NCBI RefSeq assembly: GCF_016461825.1
Contig: NZ_JAEMNU010000087.1
Coordinates: 1-49,240 of the forward strand
DNA: 49,240 nt
Reading direction: 5' to 3'
From: Rugamonas violacea
GTDB taxonomy: Bacteria; Pseudomonadota; Gammaproteobacteria; Burkholderiales; Burkholderiaceae_D
Part shown: positions 44,031 through 49,240 of the stretch, one piece after another
Layout of the letters: each line of letters starts with the position of its first letter
How positions within the stretch are numbered: position 1 is the stretch's first letter
The notes under the pieces: generated by a model
Told to the model about the DNA's origin: nothing
The model's input: only the letters and a program-made list of their open reading frames with translations
Databases searched by the model: none
Program-made: the position numbers and the translations under genes

Positions 44031-44734
44031 GGCGTGGTCCCGCTCTTGCGCAGCGGCGGGAACAGCAGCTGCTGGCCCGGCACCAGCGCGCGGAAGTCGG
44101 CCAGGCCGTTGACGCGCGCCACGTCGAGGTAGTGGCGCGGATCGCCATACACGGCGAAGCACATCAGCGGCAGCTTGTCGCCGCCGCGCACGGTGCGAAT
44201 GTGGGTCAGGTCGGGCGAGTGGCGGTCTTCCTTGGCGATGCGCTTTTGCTCCTCGATGCTGCCCTTGAACTTGGCGCGCGCCACGGCGCGGATCGGCTGG
44301 CCGTCCGGGTTGAACAGCTTGTAGGTGATGCCCAGCTCGATGGCGCGGCCCTTGAAGATCAGGTTGCCCCAGATGAGTTTGAGGTGGAAGGGCTCGTGCG
44401 AGTCCGGCCGGTACTCGGTGAGCAGCTTGCGGAAGGCGTCGACCTGGTCGAACACGCCGTCCTTGCTCGGCTTGCCGTCGATGATGCCGGTGCTGTCGAA
44501 CAGGAACTCGAAGCTGAGCTCCTCCGGCATGGTGTAGGCGAACTTCTGCTGCGCCCCGCTGCTGCCCTGGCCCTGGCCCTCGGCCGTTTTGACCTTGTAT
44601 TCGAGGGTGTAGGTCTCCGGATTGATCAGCGCTTCGAAGCGGCCCTTGGCGTCGAGCTTGCCGCCGCTCTCGGCCGCGCCGGCCGTGTCGAAGGCCAGGA
44701 TCAGCATCTTTTCGAGTTTGCCCTGGGTGGCCAT
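44027..44734 (-). CDS. eCIS LysM-domain baseplate protein (Afp7)
   Basis: A 235-residue baseplate hub protein (gp53-like) with a C-terminal LysM domain. The N-terminal domain has RFEALINPETYTLEYKVKT, characteristic of this family, and the middle has FHLKLIWGNLIFKGRAIELGITYKLFNPDGQPIRA. The LysM (~180-228) is HIRTVRGGDKLPLMCFAVYGDPRHYLDVARVNGLADFRALVPGQQLLFPP. The ATG at 44734 overlaps the stop of the upstream DUF5908 gene by one base (TGATG), so the longer open frame upstream is not used. Confidence 0.92.
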   Translation of the reverse strand: MATQGKLEKMLILAFDTAGAAESGGKLDAKGRFEALINPETYTLEYKVKTAEGQGQGSSGAQQKFAYTMPEELSFEFLFDSTGIIDGKPSKDGVFDQVDAFRKLLTEYRPDSHEPFHLKLIWGNLIFKGRAIELGITYKLFNPDGQPIRAVARAKFKGSIEEQKRIAKEDRHSPDLTHIRTVRGGDKLPLMCFAVYGDPRHYLDVARVNGLADFRALVPGQQLLFPPLRKSGTTP

Positions 44735-44925
44735 CAACGCTCCATTTTGTTGTGCAGGATGCGCAGCACCTGCTCGACGCAAGCGGCCACCAAGGCCTGC
44801 TGCGCCTGTTCGCCGGCACCGTCCGCCGCGCCCGGCGGCTGGCTGGCCGCGCCGCCGCCGGCATCGGCCGCGCCGCCGGCGCTGACGGCGACCTTGATGT
44901 GCAGCTCCCTGATCTCTATCGGCAT
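44734..44925 (-). CDS. eCIS small protein of the DUF5908 family (Afp6-like)
   Basis: A 63-residue protein starting MPIEIRELHIKVAV, the signature of DUF5908 proteins encoded between the tube and LysM genes in eCIS loci. A Gly/Ala/Pro-rich middle is followed by a C-terminal amphipathic helix (ACVEQVLRILHNKMER). The function is not established; a hub or tube-initiation accessory role is inferred from position. Coupled to the LysM gene by a one-base overlap. It is small but well supported by its N-terminal motif and synteny. Confidence 0.85.
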   Translation of the reverse strand: MPIEIRELHIKVAVSAGGAADAGGGAASQPPGAADGAGEQAQQALVAACVEQVLRILHNKMER

Positions 44926-44977
44926 CTCGCTCTTCCCCGGCGCCGCGCGCCATCCATTGCGTCCCGCCGCGCCGCCG

Positions 44978-45415
44978 CTACTGGATGGTGAAGTAGCGGT
45001 AGGACAGCTCCATACTCTCGATGACCACCGTGTTCTCGCCCGAATTGAGGTCGCTGATCGACCACTTCTTCGGGATCGCCTGCGCGATCTTCCAGGTGCG
45101 CAGCGGCTCGCCGTCCGCGTTCATCAGGATCACGTTGACGTCGGTCGGCGCGAACTGGCGCTCGCGGAAGGCGTCGAAGAACCAGGCGATCACCGCCGAA
45201 TCGGTCAGCATGCCGCGCTTGAGCACCAGGTCGGCGTACTTGGTGCGCACCGGCAGCTTGTGGGTGAAGCGGTTTTCGCCGCCCTCCTTGAACTCCTCCA
45301 TGTCGTATTCGACGGACAGCCCGGACACGGTCTGGAAACGCGCGTCGTTCTTGTCCTTGCTGACGCCGAATTCGACCTTGTAGTAGAAGCTCCACGGCGG
45401 GTAGTAGTCGTTCAT
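44978..45415 (-). CDS. eCIS inner tube protein 2 (Afp5-like)
   Basis: A 145-residue tube protein of the gp19/Hcp-like fold. It starts MNDYYPPWSFYYKVEFGV and has the family features FQTVSGLSVEYDMEEFKEGGENRFTHKLPVRTKYADLVLKRGM and IVIESMELSYRYFTIQ-type closing strands. In Afp and PVC the second tube protein (Afp5) makes the first ring on the spike and adapts it to the main tube; the same role is inferred here. It starts 13 bp after the first tube gene. Confidence 0.92.
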   Translation of the reverse strand: MNDYYPPWSFYYKVEFGVSKDKNDARFQTVSGLSVEYDMEEFKEGGENRFTHKLPVRTKYADLVLKRGMLTDSAVIAWFFDAFRERQFAPTDVNVILMNADGEPLRTWKIAQAIPKKWSISDLNSGENTVVIESMELSYRYFTIQ

Positions 45416-45428
45416 CGCGGCCGCCGGC

Positions 45429-45866
45429 TCAGATCTTCATCAGCTTCAGACCCTCGTGGGCGATCTCCAGGCTCTCGATGGCGGTCTCGTTGGCGTCCGA
45501 CTTGAGGTCCGGCGCGGTGATCTTGACCGGGAAGCAGCGCGTCGCCGACCATGCCGCCACCGGCAGATGCTTCTCGTTGAGCAGGCGGATGGTGACGTCG
45601 CGGCGGCCCTCGGAGCGTTCGTTGGCGACGTCGTCGAGCCACTTGTTGTAGTCGAAGTCGTTCTCGAACTTGCCGCGCTTGAGCGTGATGTTGGCGTTCT
45701 TGACCATACCCGGCATGGCGATCTTGTTGAAGTCCTTGCTGTCGCTGTGGCGGTACTCGATCTTTTCGCGCTCCATCACCAGGCCGGTGACCTCGGTGAA
45801 GCTGATCTTGGCGCCGCCCCAGTCGACCTGGAAGTGGAAGCGCGGGATGGGATAGTCTTGTGCCAT
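45429..45866 (-). CDS. eCIS main inner tube protein (Afp1-like)
   Basis: A 145-residue tube protein, presumably the main tube polymer. Motifs: PRFHFQVDWGGAKISFTEVTGLVMEREKIEYRHSDSKDFNKIAMPGMVKNANITLKRG at the N-terminal half, and AIESLEIAHEGLKLMKI at the end. It is the same length as the second tube protein but clearly diverged from it. The sheath gene precedes it by 38 bp, a wider gap than the others, which could hold an extra ribosome site for high expression. Confidence 0.93.
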   Translation of the reverse strand: MAQDYPIPRFHFQVDWGGAKISFTEVTGLVMEREKIEYRHSDSKDFNKIAMPGMVKNANITLKRGKFENDFDYNKWLDDVANERSEGRRDVTIRLLNEKHLPVAAWSATRCFPVKITAPDLKSDANETAIESLEIAHEGLKLMKI

Positions 45867-45904
45867 GACCTACTCCTTGTCGTAAGGTGGAAAAACGCCC
45901 CGGC

Positions 45905-47323
45905 TCAGGCCTGCGCCAGTTTGTGCGAGAAGCGCAGGATGATGAATTCGGCCGGCCGCACCGCCGCCAGGCCGACCTCGACGATCATGCGGCCCTCCAA
46001 AAGATCCTGCGCCGTCATGGTCTTGCCCAGGCCGACCGAAACGAAGAAGGCCTGGTCCGGCTTGGCGCCCTGCAGCGCGCCCTGGCGCCACTGCACGGTG
46101 AGGAAGTTCTCGATCATGGCCTGCACCTTGACCCAGGTGTTGGCGTCGTTCGGCTCGAAGACGAAGCCGCCGCAGGCCTTGTTGACCGACTCCTCGATGA
46201 AGATGAACAGGCGCCGCACGTTCACGTAGCGCCACTCGGCGTCGTTGCCGGCCAAGGTGCGCGCGCCCCACACCAGGGTGCCCTTGCCGGTGAAGGGGCG
46301 GATCGCGTTGACCGACTTGCCGGCCACCGCGTCGTCGTTGATGGTCTCCTGGTCGCGGTTGGTGAACTCGATGCTGGGCTTGACCACCGCCGCCACGCTG
46401 ACGTTGGCCGGCGCCTTCCAGACGCCGCGGTCGGCGTCGACGGCGGCGTAGATGCCGGCCATGGTGGAGCTGGGCGGCAGCGTGCACGGCAGGTCGCGGA
46501 TGGCCGCCTTGGCGCTCTCGTAGATCAGGCTGTTGCCGGTGGCCAGGGTGTTGAGCATGGCGCCGCCCGGCACGCCGGCGATGAAGTAACTGACCGCCGT
46601 GGTGGTCTCGTCGACGACGAAGTCGAGTATCGTGTCCAGGTTGGGCGCGTAGGCGGCGCCGTATTTGAGGTTGTTGATGCCGATGCCGCTGTTGCGGAAG
46701 GTGTTGACGATGGTCAGGATGTTGGCCGTCGGGTCGCCCGGCGACAAGGCGTCGCCGTGCACGTCCATGATGACGAAACGGTCCTTGAGCAGGTTGCACT
46801 GGGCCAGGGCGGCCTCTTCGATCGCCTTGAAATCGGCGATGCTCAGCGCCTGCGCCTCGGGGACGACGATCAGGGTCGGCTCGTCGGCCTTTTCCAGCGC
46901 GGCCAGGCCGGCCTCCAGGTCGCTCAGCAGCAGCGCCGACGGCGATTTGTACAGGCCCACCGAGACGATGTAGCAGGGGCCGCCGCCGTTGGCGAAGAAC
47001 ATCTGCACGGCGTAGAACATGATGTGCTTGGAACGGTCGGCCGGCGCCAGCGTGGCGCTGAACTTCTGCCCGATCACGCTGCCGGTGGCGTCCTTGACCT
47101 CGGCGCCGGCCACCTTCATCGCCGTCTCCGGCTGCGGCCGGCCGAAGTGTTGCTCGTACTCGACCATCGAGGTGATGCGGAATGGCTTGTTGACGGGCAC
47201 GTCGATCGAGGTTTCGGTGTAGCCGATGAAGGCCGGGATCGCCGTATCCACCGCCGAGATGATGGGCGGGAATTTGGGGATTTCCTCGATGTACACGCCG
47301 GGAGTCTTGTAGACCTGTGCCAT
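45905..47323 (-). CDS. eCIS contractile sheath protein (Afp2/3/4-like)
   Basis: A 472-residue sheath protein, the only one in the operon (Afp has three). The N-terminal MAQVYKTPGVYIEEIPKFPPIISAVDTAIPAFIGYTE is the classic sheath start. A long middle domain has FVIMDVHGDALSPGDPTANILTIVN. The conserved C-terminal part (~330-472) includes NAIRPFTGKGTLVWGARTLAGNDAEWRYVNVRRLFIFIEESVNKA and GLAAVRPAEFIILRFSHKLAQA. It has a very good ribosome site (AGAGGTGA, 4 bp before the ATG at 47323), consistent with heavy expression. Confidence 0.96.
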   Translation of the reverse strand: MAQVYKTPGVYIEEIPKFPPIISAVDTAIPAFIGYTETSIDVPVNKPFRITSMVEYEQHFGRPQPETAMKVAGAEVKDATGSVIGQKFSATLAPADRSKHIMFYAVQMFFANGGGPCYIVSVGLYKSPSALLLSDLEAGLAALEKADEPTLIVVPEAQALSIADFKAIEEAALAQCNLLKDRFVIMDVHGDALSPGDPTANILTIVNTFRNSGIGINNLKYGAAYAPNLDTILDFVVDETTTAVSYFIAGVPGGAMLNTLATGNSLIYESAKAAIRDLPCTLPPSSTMAGIYAAVDADRGVWKAPANVSVAAVVKPSIEFTNRDQETINDDAVAGKSVNAIRPFTGKGTLVWGARTLAGNDAEWRYVNVRRLFIFIEESVNKACGGFVFEPNDANTWVKVQAMIENFLTVQWRQGALQGAKPDQAFFVSVGLGKTMTAQDLLEGRMIVEVGLAAVRPAEFIILRFSHKLAQA

Positions 47324-47336
47324 TTCTTCACCTCTT

Positions 47337-47972
47337 TCAGAAAGGAATAGGGCTTATCGGATGAACGTTGGACTGGGTTTCGACGATAAGTTTTGTTTCG
47401 CTCTGCGGCGCCTGGAATTTCAAATCCAGCATGCGCATCAAATACAGCACGAAGGGGTACTGCTTGCCGCCCAGCGTGCCCCACATATGGTTCACCTCCT
47501 CCATGGCCGGCGAATACAGATCGAATATCAATTTGAATTGAGCAAGGCGGTCGAGCGGATTGATCGGCGCATTAGTGGTGATCGAGGCGGGTGCCACGCT
47601 GGTTTCGGTGAAAGTATTGTTCAATTGGAAAAAGCGTATGGCGCGCGACAACATCAGCGTCGCTCCGGTATAACTGGTGTGGGTGGCGACGATCAAAATT
47701 TGGAAATTCAGAAATACCGGAGGATTCTCATACAAGGCTTTTCCATTAATCTCGTCACGGGTGAAATTGGGTAGATTTTTCAGCGATTTCTCTTCCCTGA
47801 TATTGACGAACTGCATATTCAACACTTCGCGCGACACTCCGCTACCACTGGCGCTGGCCTTGAAGCCTTCGGCGATATTGCCCAACTCGACCATCGGCGT
47901 GGCGACCGGACCATATTCCAATAAATGCCGATTCAGCTCATTGACGATAATGGTCAGGGCGTGCGGTATCAT
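47337..47972 (-). CDS. eCIS tail terminator/cap protein (Afp16-like, DUF4255)
   Basis: A 211-residue protein of the DUF4255 family, which caps the distal end of the tube and sheath in eCIS. It starts MIPHALTIIVNELNRHLLEYG and has the family blocks LVTREEK-like NIREEKSLKNLPNF, NPPVFLNFQILIVATHTSYTGATLMLSRAIRFFQLNNTFT and AMEEVNHMWGTLGGKQYPFVLYLMRMLDLKF. The frame is open further upstream, but ATG 47972 has the motif-matching N-terminus and a clear ribosome site (AGGGA, 5-bp spacing). It is first in the operon, directly after the AT-rich intergenic region. Confidence 0.92.
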   Translation of the reverse strand: MIPHALTIIVNELNRHLLEYGPVATPMVELGNIAEGFKASASGSGVSREVLNMQFVNIREEKSLKNLPNFTRDEINGKALYENPPVFLNFQILIVATHTSYTGATLMLSRAIRFFQLNNTFTETSVAPASITTNAPINPLDRLAQFKLIFDLYSPAMEEVNHMWGTLGGKQYPFVLYLMRMLDLKFQAPQSETKLIVETQSNVHPISPIPF

Positions 47973-48389
47973 TGCGTTCCCTATTGGAAGCAGTATATAT
48001 TCTGTGACAATATTTCTTTTTTGTCGCCATAGCGGGAGATACAGCCCCCCAGTCGGAGTAGCAAACTCGGCTATTGCTGATGCAATGAAGTTACATCGCA
48101 AATATTATCCAGTCAAGAAAAAATATGCTGCCAATCACGATCTAATCAATATTGGCAACAGTATATTTCCATCAAGAAATCGAAGAAATATTCCAATCAC
48201 AAATGATACTTTCTTTAATAGAAAATCAATTGCGAATTGGAATAAGTTAGTTTGGAATTAAATATTACTGAGGATGAATTTACATTGTGAATCAAGCAGC
48301 AGCGCTAGACAGCATGCGGCGTATAGGTTCCCGCCTACGCGGCGGTCCGCCGATGCGGAACGACAATTTGGTGGTTTTTCGAGGTGCCC
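47973..48389. promoter_or_regulatory. AT-rich intergenic region carrying the eCIS promoter
   Basis: This 417-bp gap holds the eCIS operon promoter and the 3' region of the beta-helix gene. From about 47990 to 48280 the sequence is sharply AT-rich (roughly a third G+C by eye), unlike everything else in the window. On the minus strand TATACT is a possible -10 just upstream of the cap gene, but no well-spaced -35 is clear. A perfect 7-bp dyad TGCCAAT-N15-ATTGGCA spans 48129-48157 and could be an operator. I see no coding region in it. Confidence 0.5.
48327..48364. terminator. GC-rich hairpin sharing a 19-bp palindromic element with the vioE terminator
   Basis: A GC-rich stem-loop: GTTCC near 48327 pairs with GGAAC near 48357-48361, with additional inner CG-rich pairing. 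On the minus strand, 48364-48346 reads GTCGTTCCGCATCGGCGGA, identical to 19605-19623. It lies about 26 bp downstream of the beta-helix gene stop, which suits a terminator. Confidence 0.6.
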
Positions 48390-49193
48390 TTATGGCTTAT
48401 GCAATAGATCGGTCAGGCTCAGGACCCGGCTCTTGCTTTCGGTGTTCACGGTAGACGAAGGTGCCATGTTGACAGAAATGAAGCGGCCATCCTGGTCGGC
48501 GAAGCTGTACTCGCCCGACGTCACTTGACCCGGATTGGTCAACAACTTGCCGAAGAACACGGTGCGCGGCGCGGTACGGTAGTCGGTGCCGGTACCCGAG
48601 ACAAAGACGGACTCCTTCAACGCCGTGGCCACAATAGTGTTGTCCGATGACCAGCCACCACGGAAGTTGATGCCGTTTTGAACCTGTTCGAAGCGTGGGG
48701 AAATAATATAGTTGAACTTGAAGAAGGAAGTGTCGATGCCGTTGACCAGGCCTTCGAAGCCGATGTTGTAAAACTTGTTGCCATTATAAGGATCGGTTTG
48801 TTGCGCCCCCTTCACGGCCAACAAGCCCGTTTCACCGGCGATGCGTCCACCGGTAATGGTATTCTCGTTGACCCAGTTGGTACCGGTATCGTCGGTGGTC
48901 AGCAGAATACCGACGGCATTCTGGTACAGATAACCGAATTGAACTTTGTTATATTGCGAGCCATTTGCTTTACCGTCGGTCATCGAACCTTTCAGCACGA
49001 TACCATTTTTGAAACCGCTGACGAATTGGGCGACAACGTTGGCTCCGCCGCCATTATCCAGGGTGATACCGGAGCCGAGCAGACTGGCGTAATTCGGGTT
49101 GTCGCTATACCAAGGCACGCCGACCACACCCTCCAGGTAGACGCATAGGTTTATACACATCTCGACAGCTGGCGAATTTTGCCTGACCGACAA
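48390..49193 (-). CDS. Beta-helix (tailspike/pectate-lyase-like) protein, 5' end frameshifted or truncated
   Basis: A 267-residue frame opens after a TAG near 49215 and uses a TTG at 49193; an internal ATG lies at 49160. From about residue 25 it reads as a right-handed beta-helix of the phage tailspike kind: VPWYSDNPNYASLLGSGITLDNGGG, then short repeating strands with Asn and Gly turns (NKVQFGYLYQNAVGILLTTD, NKFYNIGFEGLVNGID). The first ~11 residues look unlike the rest, and another frame is open from the window edge to about 49110. Joining the two near 49185 gives a more natural protein, so an indel or misread is suspected. It ends LLHKP. It may be a receptor-binding or polysaccharide-degrading protein, by fold only. 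Confidence 0.6.
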   Translation of the reverse strand: MSVRQNSPAVEMCINLCVYLEGVVGVPWYSDNPNYASLLGSGITLDNGGGANVVAQFVSGFKNGIVLKGSMTDGKANGSQYNKVQFGYLYQNAVGILLTTDDTGTNWVNENTITGGRIAGETGLLAVKGAQQTDPYNGNKFYNIGFEGLVNGIDTSFFKFNYIISPRFEQVQNGINFRGGWSSDNTIVATALKESVFVSGTGTDYRTAPRTVFFGKLLTNPGQVTSGEYSFADQDGRFISVNMAPSSTVNTESKSRVLSLTDLLHKP

Positions 49194-49240
49194 TGGAGCG
49201 GGCGATAGATCCGTCTACATTCAAGCACTTACGAAAGTAG

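Noticed and set aside
43088..44112. Alternative frames across the VgrG-like gene
   Set aside because: Arg/Ala-rich shadow frames; the minus frame at 42264-44030 has the gp27/gp5 motifs.
1..49240. tRNA, rRNA, CRISPR arrays and insertion sequences
   Set aside because: I looked for tRNA-like cloverleaf ends, repeat-spacer arrays and transposase motifs and found none I could support.

Overview
The window is high-GC (about two-thirds G+C by eye) and tightly packed. It fits a violacein-producing betaproteobacterium of the Oxalobacteraceae (Janthinobacterium, Duganella, Pseudoduganella or Massilia type). That placement is an inference from three things: a complete vioABCDE cluster, a cyo-type quinol oxidase linked to a RegB/RegA-type two-component system, and a partial type VI secretion locus.

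Layout. (1) 1-3090, minus strand: the end of a T6SS operon, tssJ-tssK-tssL, then the start of a further membrane protein cut by the window edge. (2) 3297-10078, minus strand: one compact respiratory operon, cyoA-cyoB-cyoC-cyoD-SURF1-regB-regA. Every junction overlaps or is nearly contiguous, so a redox-sensing kinase/regulator pair is coupled to a terminal oxidase. (3) 10214-11578, plus strand: a divergent MHS-type MFS transporter. (4) 11579-12263: a 685-bp non-coding stretch with hairpins and a near-consensus lux box, leading into the violacein operon vioABCDE (12264-19585, plus strand). A DHA1-type MFS gene follows (19748-20929), then a small unrecognised gene (20949-21434). (5) 21495-23561, minus strand: a soluble TPR-like sensor histidine kinase with its own visible promoter.

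(6) 23667-47972, minus strand: a 24-kb, 15-gene operon for an extracellular contractile injection system (eCIS, related to Afp/PVC/MAC/AlgoCIS). In transcription order it encodes a tail terminator/cap (DUF4255), a single sheath, two tube proteins, a DUF5908 small protein, a LysM baseplate protein, a VgrG-like spike, a PAAR tip, a gp25 wedge, two very large baseplate proteins, a 1329-residue protein with SprB/PKD-like repeats in the slot where Afp has its fibre, a CIS tape-measure protein, a 1140-residue DUF4157 (HExxH) protein that is the best effector candidate, and an AAA+ ATPase. (7) 47973-48389: a strikingly AT-rich intergenic region. (8) 48390 to the right edge: a beta-helix, tailspike-like protein whose 5' part appears frameshifted or truncated.

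The eCIS operon is the most interesting part. Its architecture, adhesin-like 1329-residue protein and DUF4157 fusion differ from the textbook Afp/PVC layout. Three further regulatory observations stand out: a 20-bp lux box upstream of vioA, a 19-bp palindromic element shared between the 3' ends of vioE and the beta-helix gene, and a putative private promoter for the kinase next to the eCIS.
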